Assembly (NCBI GenBank): GCA_028288125.1
Contig: JAQBOH010000003.1
Location: forward strand, 1-47,807
Source of the DNA: Mucilaginibacter sp.
Lineage (GTDB): Bacteria; Bacteroidota; Bacteroidia; Sphingobacteriales; Sphingobacteriaceae
Reading direction: 5' to 3'
DNA length: 47,807 nucleotides
Position numbers and translations under genes: made by a program. The notes under the pieces are model-generated. The model was not told the DNA's origin and made no database searches. It saw nothing but the letters and a program-made list of their open reading frames with translations. Each line of letters starts with the position of its first letter. Within the stretch, counting starts at the first letter, position 1. Shown here piece after piece: positions 12,392-21,411 of the stretch.

Positions 12392-13757
12392 ATTTGCTCA
12401 GTCTGCGGTATAGCGCGGTACGGGTTAGTCCGAGTTCCTTAGCGGCCCGGGTGATATTGCCGTTATGCTTATCGATTACGCGTAAAATGGCATTTTTTTC
12501 CATCAGGCTCAATGGAATATTGTCGTCGTGGGCAACAATGTCCTGCGCGGTTTCTAAGATGGAGAATATGAGGTCGTCGGCGCGGAGGACGGATTCATCT
12601 GCCATAATAACCGCGCGTTCAATGGTATATTGGAGCTCGCGTACGTTGCCCGGATAATTGTAAGATTTTAATTTTTGGATGGCCGCCAGGTCAAAGTCCA
12701 TTGCCGTTTTTAAATATTTGGCGGCATACAGCTTCGCAAAGTGGCGGGCCAGTATCACGATATCCTCATTACGCTTGCGCAGCGGTGGCATATTGATTTC
12801 TACCGTGTTAATGCGGTAGATCAAGTCCTTGCGGAAACGGTTTTCGTTGGCTAATTCAGGCAATGGCAAATTGGTGGCGCATATCAGGCGGATGTCAATA
12901 TCCAACGCCTTATTGGTGCCCAGGCGGGTTACCTGCCGGTTTTGCAAAACGGTTAGCAATTTGGCCTGCTGCTGTAATGATATATTGCCAATTTCGTCCA
13001 GGAACAGTGTACCCCCATGTGCGTCCTCGAACCGCCCGGAGCGGTCTTCGCGGGCATCAGTATACGCGCCTTTTTTGTGACCGAAAAGCTCGCTTTCAAA
13101 CAGCGTGTCCGTCAAAGCGCCAACGTCAACTTTTATAAATGGCTGGTCAGCCCGCAATGAGCGTTCGTGAATGGCTTTGGCCATCAAGTCCTTACCAGTG
13201 CCGTTCTCGCCCAGCAGCAGGATGTTGGCATCGGTAGGGGCAATCTTATTTACTTTATAAAAAATATCCTGCATCACATCCGATTCGCCCAGGATCGATT
13301 TTTCGCCGGCCACGCTTTTTACCGAGGCTTTATTGGATTTTACGCCTTCCTTTTTATCCAGCAGTTCTTTTATGGTTTCAATCAGCCGCTCGTTATGCCA
13401 TGGTTTTACAATGAAGTCGTTAGCGCCTTCCTTTAACGAGCGTACTGCCAGGTCGATGTCGCCGTACGCTGTAATCATGATCACGCATACTTCCGGCTTC
13501 CATTCCTTGATCTTGCGCAGCCAGTACAAACCTTCGTTGCCGGTGTTAATGGCGCTGTTGAAGTTCATATCCAGCAATACCATGTCAACCTGGTTACGCT
13601 GCAGCAGCCAGTTTACGTTTTCGGGATTTTTTTCGGTTATCACTTCGTGCGCTTCTGTTTTAAGCAAAAGCTTAACAGCGGTAAGCACGTCCGGGTCGTC
13701 GTCAACAATTAAAACAGTCGCTTTTTTAAGTATCATTCTTTGTTGGTCATTGATCAA
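12381..13757 (-). CDS. NtrC-family sigma54-dependent response regulator (REC-AAA+-Fis); true start may be 13736
   Basis: REC domain (VLIVDDDPDVLTAV), Walker A GENGTGKD, ESELFGHKKGAYTDAREDRSGRFE, GGTLFLDEIGN, C-terminal HTH NITRAAKELGLTRTALYRRLSKY. Confidence 0.95.
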   Translation of the reverse strand: MINDQQRMILKKATVLIVDDDPDVLTAVKLLLKTEAHEVITEKNPENVNWLLQRNQVDMVLLDMNFNSAINTGNEGLYWLRKIKEWKPEVCVIMITAYGDIDLAVRSLKEGANDFIVKPWHNERLIETIKELLDKKEGVKSNKASVKSVAGEKSILGESDVMQDIFYKVNKIAPTDANILLLGENGTGKDLMAKAIHERSLRADQPFIKVDVGALTDTLFESELFGHKKGAYTDAREDRSGRFEDAHGGTLFLDEIGNISLQQQAKLLTVLQNRQVTRLGTNKALDIDIRLICATNLPLPELANENRFRKDLIYRINTVEINMPPLRKRNEDIVILARHFAKLYAAKYLKTAMDFDLAAIQKLKSYNYPGNVRELQYTIERAVIMADESVLRADDLIFSILETAQDIVAHDDNIPLSLMEKNAILRVIDKHNGNITRAAKELGLTRTALYRRLSKYDI

Positions 13758-14014
13758 TAGTCATTAGGGTATTAGCCATTAGAGATTGCACCGCTGGTAA
13801 AATTGCAAATTTAAATGAGCAGGGATGAGCCTATTTCTTATTGTATCTGCAATTTTAATGCTAAAAGCCGAATCAGCAATAAATATGAATAATAAATCAC
13901 TATTATTATGCATCCGCTATAAATACCATCCTATAAATCAATGAACTAGTGAACGGAAGTCTAATTAGCGAATTTTAATGCGCAATGATGAATGCCCAAT
14001 GACCAATATTGCAT

Positions 14015-14053
14015 TGTATCATAACCGGACACCTGATGTAACAGAAGCGAACG
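14015..14053 (+). promoter_or_regulatory. paired 17-bp activator-site candidate A (UAS)
   Basis: TGTATCATAACCGGACA (14015-14031) and TGTAACAGAAGCGAACG (14037-14053), 22 bp apart; same layout at 30177 and 43024. Confidence 0.6.
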
Positions 14054-14105
14054 CCTCAAAAGGATATTTGAAGTTTAAGATGCTGAAAAACAGGCGTTTA
14101 ATTTG

Positions 14106-14120
14106 TGGCATATCTTTTTA
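14106..14120 (+). promoter_or_regulatory. sigma54 -24-like element A (TGGCATATCTTTTTA)
   Basis: TGGCAT 91 bp downstream of the UAS start; canonical -12 GC not evident. Confidence 0.4.
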
Positions 14121-14165
14121 TAACCAACAGCATAATCATCAAAAACTAAACTATAAAAAACTACT

Positions 14166-15419
14166 GTGGACAGAGTAATTGAAAAAAAGACCTGGAATAC
14201 CAAAAGACTATTAACTATCGCCGGCGTAACGGGCATTATTTTGCTGATTGCCGGGAGCATTTATTTTACATCGGGCAAAAGCAAGCTGGACGTGAATACC
14301 GAACGCCTGACTGTAAGTGAAATTAAGAAAGGACCTTTCCAGGAGTTTATCCCGGTTAACGGTGTGGTGATGCCGCTTACTACCATTTATCTCGACGCAT
14401 CCGATGGCGGTCGTGTTGAACAAAAATATGTTGAGGACGGCGCCCGCCTGAAAAAAGGCGATCCGATTATCAGGTTATCGAATACCGACCTCGAGCTGAG
14501 TCTTGCTAACGAAGAAACCGCCGTATATGCCAATCAAACGCAAATGCAGATATCGCATAACCAGGCGCAGCAGAATACCATTACCAAGCTGAACAACATG
14601 GCCGATGTTGATATCGCTTTTAAAGAAGCCGAACGTCTTTACAAGCTGGATAAAGAACTTTACAGTAAAAAAGCCATTGGTTTGCAGGATTACCAGTCGG
14701 CTCAAAACCAATACCAGTACCAGTTGAGCCGCAAAAAATTGGCCAGCCAGATATTATCGCAGGATACGGCCGTAGTTAAACAGCAGGAAAGGCAAACCAA
14801 AGAGCAGTTCGCCCAAATGAAAAACACCCTCGACCTATTGCGCAAAAAAGTAAGCGATCTTACCGTAAGAGCGCCTATTGACGGGCAGCTGACCTCGTTT
14901 GACGCTGAAATCGGACAAAATAAAACAAAAGGGGAACATTTGGGACAAATCGACGTCTTATCAGGCTTTAAGGTAAGAGTGAGCGTGGAGGAGCATTATA
15001 TCTCGCGCGTTTTTACCGGCTTAAAAGGCGATTTTCAATTTGCTGATAAAACCTATCGCCTGGTCATAAAAAAAGTGTTTACGCAGGTGGTAAACGGCCA
15101 GTTCCAGGTGGATATGGCTTTTGTAGGGCCTACGCCGTCTGGCATAAGGAAAGGCCAAACCCTACAGGTGCGCCTAGCCTTGAGCGACGAAACAACTGCA
15201 TTACTGTTGCCTAAGGGCGGATTTTACCAGCAAACTGGCGGTAACTGGATATTTAAGGTAAGTGACGATGGAAAAAAAGCCTACAAGGTGGATATACAGA
15301 TCAACCGCCAGAGCCCTGATTATTATGAGCTGATGTCGGGATTAAAAGAAGGAGATAAAGTGATCACCTCCAGTTATGAAACCTATGGTGACATACAGGA
15401 GCTGGTGCTGAAGAAGTGA
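14166..15419 (+). CDS. HlyD/MacA-like periplasmic adaptor subunit (GTG start as called)
   Basis: Single N-terminal TM, barrel-sandwich (GRVEQKYVEDGARLKKGDPIIRLSN ... VRAPIDGQLTSFDAEIGQNKTKGEHLGQI), coiled-coil region. Confidence 0.88.
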   Translation: MDRVIEKKTWNTKRLLTIAGVTGIILLIAGSIYFTSGKSKLDVNTERLTVSEIKKGPFQEFIPVNGVVMPLTTIYLDASDGGRVEQKYVEDGARLKKGDPIIRLSNTDLELSLANEETAVYANQTQMQISHNQAQQNTITKLNNMADVDIAFKEAERLYKLDKELYSKKAIGLQDYQSAQNQYQYQLSRKKLASQILSQDTAVVKQQERQTKEQFAQMKNTLDLLRKKVSDLTVRAPIDGQLTSFDAEIGQNKTKGEHLGQIDVLSGFKVRVSVEEHYISRVFTGLKGDFQFADKTYRLVIKKVFTQVVNGQFQVDMAFVGPTPSGIRKGQTLQVRLALSDETTALLLPKGGFYQQTGGNWIFKVSDDGKKAYKVDIQINRQSPDYYELMSGLKEGDKVITSSYETYGDIQELVLKK

Positions 15420-15570
15420 CAGAAGTGAGAGGCAAGAAAACAAGAGTCAAGAACCAAGACCAAAAATAAGCCATGAACTATGAACCATCAACTAACAATC
15501 TATACAATTAATTAACTTAAACTATAAATCAATCTTCACCGGGATGATCCGGCAAGATTAGGAGGCGAAA

Positions 15571-16248
15571 ATGATAAAAATTACAGATCTCGAAAAGTTT
15601 TACCGTACCGAAGAGGTAGAAACCATTGCTTTAAATAAGCTGTCTATCGAAGTTAAAAAGGGCGAGTTTGTGGCCATTATGGGCCCCTCGGGCTGCGGCA
15701 AATCAACATTGCTCAACATCCTGGGCATGCTGGATGATCCGGACAGCGGAAGCTACGTTTTCAACGGCGTTGAAGTAGCGCATTTTACGGAGCGCAAACG
15801 CGCTGATCTGCGCAAGCATAATATCGGCTTCGTATTCCAGAGCTTTAACCTTATCGACGAGCTTACCGTATTTGAAAACGTGGAGCTGCCGTTGATCTAT
15901 ACCGGCGTACCATCTGCCGAGCGGGTAAAAAGAGTTGAAGAGGTGCTTGATAAAATGCAGATCATGCACCGTCGCAATCACTATCCGCAGCAATTGTCGG
16001 GTGGTCAGCAACAGCGTGTAGCAATATCAAGGGCCGTGGTGAATAAACCAAAGCTGATACTGGCGGATGAGCCTACGGGTAACCTCGACAGCAGCAACGG
16101 TAACGAAGTTATGGAATTACTGACCGACCTGAACGAACAGGGAACAACCATTATTATGGTGACACACTCCGAGCATGATGCCCGTTACAGTCACCGCATC
16201 ATCCGTTTACTGGATGGGCAAACAGTGGTTGAGAATATTATGATTTAG
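15571..16248 (+). CDS. ABC transporter ATP-binding protein, LolD/MacB-NBD type
   Basis: Walker A GPSGCGKST, signature LSGGQQQRVAISRA, Walker B LILADEPTGNLD, switch His MVTHSEHD. Confidence 0.96.
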   Translation: MIKITDLEKFYRTEEVETIALNKLSIEVKKGEFVAIMGPSGCGKSTLLNILGMLDDPDSGSYVFNGVEVAHFTERKRADLRKHNIGFVFQSFNLIDELTVFENVELPLIYTGVPSAERVKRVEEVLDKMQIMHRRNHYPQQLSGGQQQRVAISRAVVNKPKLILADEPTGNLDSSNGNEVMELLTDLNEQGTTIIMVTHSEHDARYSHRIIRLLDGQTVVENIMI

Positions 16249-16256
16249 TTTTAAGT

Positions 16257-16282
16257 CTTGAGTCCGGAGTCTCAAGTTTTTT
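16257..16282 (+). terminator. intrinsic terminator/attenuator after ATPase gene
   Basis: cttgag (16257-16262) / ctcaag (16271-16276) followed by tttttt. Confidence 0.5.
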
Positions 16283-16342
16283 AACATAAGCTGATTAGGC
16301 CGCTTTAAAGAAAGTTTATTAGTTAAGTAGTTAATGCCTCCG

Positions 16343-16370
16343 CTAACCTCCTCCCGAACGGAGGGGTTAG
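16343..16370. repeat. GC-rich intergenic hairpin
   Basis: ctaacctcctcccgaacggaggggttag, near-perfect inverted repeat. Confidence 0.7.
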
Positions 16371-16401
16371 CTTGAGTGTTGCCTGATTTATTAAATCCGA
16401 A

Positions 16402-16419
16402 TCCCGATAGCTATCGGGA
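16402..16419. repeat. 18-bp perfect palindrome TCCCGATAGCTATCGGGA
   Basis: Directly read; intergenic. Confidence 0.85.
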
Positions 16420-16464
16420 CGGAAAAGTCCGGAAGATACATTCTGCAACTAATGATCAAACAAA

Positions 16465-18888
16465 ATGATAAAGGACTTTATTAAAACCGCTTTTCGTACG
16501 CTCCTGAAAAACAAGGGATTTACTGCCATTAACGTATTAGGACTGGCATTGGGACTGGCCACTTGTATGCTCATCGTTTTTTATGTGATAGATGAGTTGA
16601 GCTATGACAAGTTCAATACCAAAACTGATAGAATATACCGCGTTAACAGTGATATAAAATTTGGAGGTAGTGAAGGTTCGTTTGCTGTTACACCTGCTCC
16701 GTTAGCTGTCGCCTTTTTAAGTGAGCTTCCCGAGGTGAAACAAGTTGCACGGTTTAGATCGTGGGGCGGTTTCCAGGTAAAAAAAGGAAATCAAAACCTT
16801 AGAGAGCATAAGGTGGTATATGCTGATGCTTCAATTTTTGACATATTTACTTTTCCGATGATTGCCGGTGATCCGAAAACTGCATTAAAGGATCCGCGCA
16901 CGGTGGTTATTAATGAGAGTACCGCAAAAAAATATTTTAATACTACCAACGTTATTGGAAAAACATTAACTCTGAATGATAGCCTGCTTTATAAGGTAAC
17001 CGGCGTTATAAAAGACATTCCTAAACAGGCACATTTCAATTACGATTTTTTCCTTTCCATGCAATCTCTGCCGGAAAGCAAGGAAAACAGCTGGGTGAGC
17101 AATAATTTTAACACGTATATCCTGCTAAAAAAGGGTGCATCTCAAAAATCGATGGAAGCTAAACTTCCAAAAATTGTGCGCGCACATGTCGGCCCCCAAT
17201 TGCAGGCCGTTATTCATAAAAGTCTCGATGACGTTGAAAAGGGCGGCGACTATATCCGGCTTAATCTTACCCCGTTAAATGATATTCATCTTCATTCAAA
17301 CCGAGTGGCTGAACTCAATAATAATGGCAATATCCAATATGTGTATATCTTTTCGGCCATTGCGCTGTTTATATTACTGATTGCTTGTGTAAACTTCATG
17401 AACCTGTCAACAGCGCGCTCATCAAACCGGGCCCGCGAGGTTGGCGTACGAAAGGTACTGGGTTCGCCACGTAAATTTTTAATAGCCCAGTTTTTGTCAG
17501 AATCCATCCTGGTTACCTTTGTCGCTACGGTCATCGCCGTTTTAGCCGCTTGGGTTCTACTGCCATTATTTAATCAAATGTCCGGAAAGGAGTTGATGTT
17601 TACTCCGGGTACATTTGTATGGCTGGCCCCTGTGCTTATTGCTCTTGTAGTTGTGATCGGTTGCCTCGCCGGCTCCTATCCGGCTTTGTTTCTATCGGCT
17701 TTTCAGCCGATAGACGTGCTTAAAGGAAAATTATCTTCTGGATTTAAAGCCGGATGGTTACGCAACTTCCTGGTTGTCTTTCAGTTTTCTATTTCAATTT
17801 TTCTTATCGTCGGCACGTTGGTTATTTATAACCAGCTTAAATATATCCAGCACAAAGATCTGGGTTATAAACGCAACCAGGTGCTTATTGTCCACAATGT
17901 TTACGCTATAGGCAAACAAACAAAAATATTTAAACAGGAGATTGAAAAATTTCCAAACGTGGTAAGCGCCACTTTGACTGGTTTTCTTCCTACCGAAGGT
18001 AATGGGAATAGCACAACCTTTTTCCAAGACCACACCATGGATTCAAAAAAAGCGCTCTCGACTCAGCTATGGTCAGTCGATGAAAAATACATACCAACGC
18101 TGGGGATGAAAATGATTTCGGGACGGAATTTTTCTAAAGATATGTCCACCGATTCTGCGGCGGTGATCATAAACGAAACCGCAGCTAAGAAACTCGCCAT
18201 GGCTGATGTCTTAAATAAGGTGCTGTATTACCCGGCCGACCGCTATGGAAAAGTTATTAAACCAGTGCATATTATTGGTGTGGTTAAGGATTTTAATTTC
18301 AATTCATTGCGTGAAAATATTACACCTGTGATATTAACATATGGCGATGACTGGGGCGCTGTTGGCATTAAAATAAAAACAGCAAACGTTGCGGCGCTGA
18401 TAGACCAGATAAAAGATAAATGGAAAGCATTAGCACCCGGCCAGCAATTCGATTACTCTTTTATGGATGCGGACTTTGACGCAGCCTACCGTACAGAGCA
18501 GCGTATGGGTACAATTTTCATCACGTTTACCACATTGGCCATTATCATCGCCTGTTTAGGCCTGTTTGGTTTAGCGGCATACGCGGCCGAGCAGCGCGTT
18601 AAAGAAATAGGCATCCGTAAAGTATTGGGGGCCAATGTTTCAAAAATTGTAGCCATGCTTTCATATGATTTTATAAAGCTGGTGCTGATCTCAATTGTGA
18701 TCGCTTCGCCAATTGCCTGGTGGGCTATGCAAAAATGGCTACAGGATTTTGCTTACCGGCAAAATATACAATGGTGGGTATTTGCATTAGCGGGCATTGG
18801 AGCGGTTGTAATCGCTTTTGTGACCATAAGTTTTCAATCGATAAAAGCGGCGCTGTCTAACCCGGTGAATAGTTTGAGAAGCGAATAG
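16465..18888 (+). CDS. ABC transporter permease 1 (MacB_PCD/FtsX duplicated type, no NBD)
   Basis: 807 aa; NLSTARSSNRAREVGVRKVLGS and AAYAAEQRVKEIGIRKVLGA in two halves; ends NPVNSLRSE. Confidence 0.93.
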   Translation: MIKDFIKTAFRTLLKNKGFTAINVLGLALGLATCMLIVFYVIDELSYDKFNTKTDRIYRVNSDIKFGGSEGSFAVTPAPLAVAFLSELPEVKQVARFRSWGGFQVKKGNQNLREHKVVYADASIFDIFTFPMIAGDPKTALKDPRTVVINESTAKKYFNTTNVIGKTLTLNDSLLYKVTGVIKDIPKQAHFNYDFFLSMQSLPESKENSWVSNNFNTYILLKKGASQKSMEAKLPKIVRAHVGPQLQAVIHKSLDDVEKGGDYIRLNLTPLNDIHLHSNRVAELNNNGNIQYVYIFSAIALFILLIACVNFMNLSTARSSNRAREVGVRKVLGSPRKFLIAQFLSESILVTFVATVIAVLAAWVLLPLFNQMSGKELMFTPGTFVWLAPVLIALVVVIGCLAGSYPALFLSAFQPIDVLKGKLSSGFKAGWLRNFLVVFQFSISIFLIVGTLVIYNQLKYIQHKDLGYKRNQVLIVHNVYAIGKQTKIFKQEIEKFPNVVSATLTGFLPTEGNGNSTTFFQDHTMDSKKALSTQLWSVDEKYIPTLGMKMISGRNFSKDMSTDSAAVIINETAAKKLAMADVLNKVLYYPADRYGKVIKPVHIIGVVKDFNFNSLRENITPVILTYGDDWGAVGIKIKTANVAALIDQIKDKWKALAPGQQFDYSFMDADFDAAYRTEQRMGTIFITFTTLAIIIACLGLFGLAAYAAEQRVKEIGIRKVLGANVSKIVAMLSYDFIKLVLISIVIASPIAWWAMQKWLQDFAYRQNIQWWVFALAGIGAVVIAFVTISFQSIKAALSNPVNSLRSE

Positions 18889-19006
18889 GAGCTATTACTA
18901 AGCAATAGGTGTAATAAATTACGCCAATGCAGATCGGAATGCAACTTATTTCTCAAATCGGTAGTCTAGTATAAAAAATCCAATGATCGTACTAAAATCT
19001 TGACTC

Positions 19007-21379
19007 ATGTTAAAAAACTACTTGAAAATAACCTGGAGGAATTTACGCAGGCATAAAGCATTTTCGTTAATAAATATCTCTGGCCTGGCGATTGGTATGG
19101 CCAGTTCGGCGCTTATATTATTATGGATACAGAACGAGGTAAGCTACGACCAGTTCCACGCAAAAAAGGATCGCCTGTATTCGGTTTACAACCGTTCTGT
19201 TTTTGATGGCAAGCTTTGGTGCTGGAATACTACGCCTAAGGTAATGGCTAAAACCCTCAAACAGGATTACCCGCAAATTGAAGAGGTGGCCCGCACGAGC
19301 AACAATAATTTCTTGTTTACTATTAACGATAAGCACCTGAATGTCCCCGGCTACTTTACCGATCCCGGATTTCTGACCATGTTTAGCTTTCCGCTGGTTA
19401 GCGGAAATAAAAATACCGCGTTAAATAATATCAAAGACATTGTTATCACCCAAAAGTTAGCTAAAAAACTGTTTGGAAATGACAATGCGATGGGTAAAAC
19501 TATAAAAATTGATAGCAACGCTTATTTTACGGTATCAGCTGTTATGCAGGATCTGCCGAACAATACCCAGTTTAAATTTGAATACTTGATGCCTTGGTCG
19601 TACCTGAAGAAAATTGGCGGGGATGATACTGGGTGGGGTAATAATTCTATACAAACCTGGGCGCTGCTAAAACCGGGCGTTACCGAGGCCGAAGCCAATA
19701 AAAGTATTGTAAACATAACCAGGTCACATTCCGAAATAAAAGATATCGACGTTTTTGTACACCCGTCCGGTAAATGGAGATTGTATTCTAAGTTTGACCA
19801 GAAAGGAAAAATTTCGGGCGGGCGTATTGAAACCATCAGGATATTTTCGATGATAGCCGCATTTATCCTTATCATAGCCTGTATCAACTTTATGAATTTA
19901 AGCACGGCCCGGAGTGAAAAACGTGCAAGGGAAGTGGGTATCCGTAAAGTGGTAGGCGCCTTAAGAGGCTCCTTGATATCCCAGTTTTTAGGCGAATCTA
20001 TTTTTATCGCGCTGATAGCCGGCTTGATCGCTATTGTGATTGTACAGCTTAGTTTATCCGGATTTAACCGGCTAACAGATAAGCAACTGTATATACCGTA
20101 TAGCAGTCCCTGGTTTTGGTTTACGGCACTTTCATTTATTTTGTTTACCGGGCTAATTTCAGGTAGTTACCCTGCGCTTTACCTGTCTTCATTCCGGCCG
20201 GTCAGCGTATTGAAAGGTACTTTCAAAGCCGTCAATGCATTAATTACGCCACGCAAATTACTGGTAGTAGTGCAATTTACATTTGCCGTGGTTTTGATTG
20301 TTTGCACCATAATCATTCGCCAGCAATTGCAATATGCACAGGACCGCGAAACCGGTTATAAAAAAGATAACCTGGTATATGTGATGATGACCGGCAATGT
20401 CGAAAAGCAATACGCACTGATAAAAAATGATTTGCTGGCCAGTGGTGCGGCCGCCGCGGTAAGTAAAACGAGCGCCCCGATTACCCAGGGCTGGAGTGAT
20501 AGCTGGGATTTTATTTGGGACGGTAAGGACATGAGTAAGAAAATAGACTTTAATATGTTCAATACCGATGGCGACCTCGTGAAAACCATGGGACTTAAGC
20601 TTATTGCAGGTCGTGATATCGACGTTAAAACTTACCCGACTGATTCAGTGGCGATGATTTTGAATGAAACCGCGGTGAAGACTATGGGATTTAAAAACCC
20701 GGTCGGCCAAATCATTAAGCGACCAAATGATGCTACGCATTTTACCAACTGGCATGTAATAGGAGTAGTTAAAGATTTTATCCTTCAATCACCATACGAA
20801 CCTGTGAAGGCAATGATCATACAGGGTCCTAAATCGTGGTTCAACGTGATTCATTTTAAATTGAATGGCGCCCACACAACCGCCGAGAATTTAAAACTGG
20901 CAGAAAAAGTATTTAAAAAATATAACCCTGATTATCCTTTTGAATACAACTTCATTGATCAGGATTACGCTAAAAAATTTGGCGATGAGCAACGCATAGG
21001 CACACTGGCCAGCCTGTTTGCCGGTCTTACTATTATTATATCTTGCCTGGGCTTATTTGGTTTGGCGGCTTATATGGCCCAAAACCGTATAAAGGAAATA
21101 GGTGTGCGCAAGGTTTTAGGCGCATCGGTGGCAGGCGTCACTACCTTGTTATCTAAAGACTTTTTAAAGTTGGTAATGATCGCGTTCGCTATCGCTATGC
21201 CCATTGCCTGGTGGGCCATGTATAAATGGTTGCAGGGATATTCCTACCGTATTTCAATAAGTATATGGGTATTTGTCCTTGCAGCTTTGATCACAATTAT
21301 CATATCATTAATAACCGTAAGTTTCCAGGCAATTAAAGCTGCGTTGGCTAACCCGGTGAAAAGTTTGAGAAGCGAGTAG
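19007..21379 (+). CDS. ABC transporter permease 2 (MacB_PCD/FtsX type)
   Basis: 790 aa; NLSTARSEKRAREVGIRKVVGA, AAYMAQNRIKEIGVRKVLGA; ends NPVKSLRSE. Confidence 0.93.
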   Translation: MLKNYLKITWRNLRRHKAFSLINISGLAIGMASSALILLWIQNEVSYDQFHAKKDRLYSVYNRSVFDGKLWCWNTTPKVMAKTLKQDYPQIEEVARTSNNNFLFTINDKHLNVPGYFTDPGFLTMFSFPLVSGNKNTALNNIKDIVITQKLAKKLFGNDNAMGKTIKIDSNAYFTVSAVMQDLPNNTQFKFEYLMPWSYLKKIGGDDTGWGNNSIQTWALLKPGVTEAEANKSIVNITRSHSEIKDIDVFVHPSGKWRLYSKFDQKGKISGGRIETIRIFSMIAAFILIIACINFMNLSTARSEKRAREVGIRKVVGALRGSLISQFLGESIFIALIAGLIAIVIVQLSLSGFNRLTDKQLYIPYSSPWFWFTALSFILFTGLISGSYPALYLSSFRPVSVLKGTFKAVNALITPRKLLVVVQFTFAVVLIVCTIIIRQQLQYAQDRETGYKKDNLVYVMMTGNVEKQYALIKNDLLASGAAAAVSKTSAPITQGWSDSWDFIWDGKDMSKKIDFNMFNTDGDLVKTMGLKLIAGRDIDVKTYPTDSVAMILNETAVKTMGFKNPVGQIIKRPNDATHFTNWHVIGVVKDFILQSPYEPVKAMIIQGPKSWFNVIHFKLNGAHTTAENLKLAEKVFKKYNPDYPFEYNFIDQDYAKKFGDEQRIGTLASLFAGLTIIISCLGLFGLAAYMAQNRIKEIGVRKVLGASVAGVTTLLSKDFLKLVMIAFAIAMPIAWWAMYKWLQGYSYRISISIWVFVLAALITIIISLITVSFQAIKAALANPVKSLRSE

Positions 21380-21411
21380 GGGAAGTTTGCAGTTAGGGTA
21401 AAAATTGACTA

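Noticed and set aside
11055-13767. Multiple + strand ORFs (e.g. 11055-11516, 13333-13767)
   Set aside because: Antisense to the histidine kinase and sigma54 regulator, low-complexity translations without motifs.
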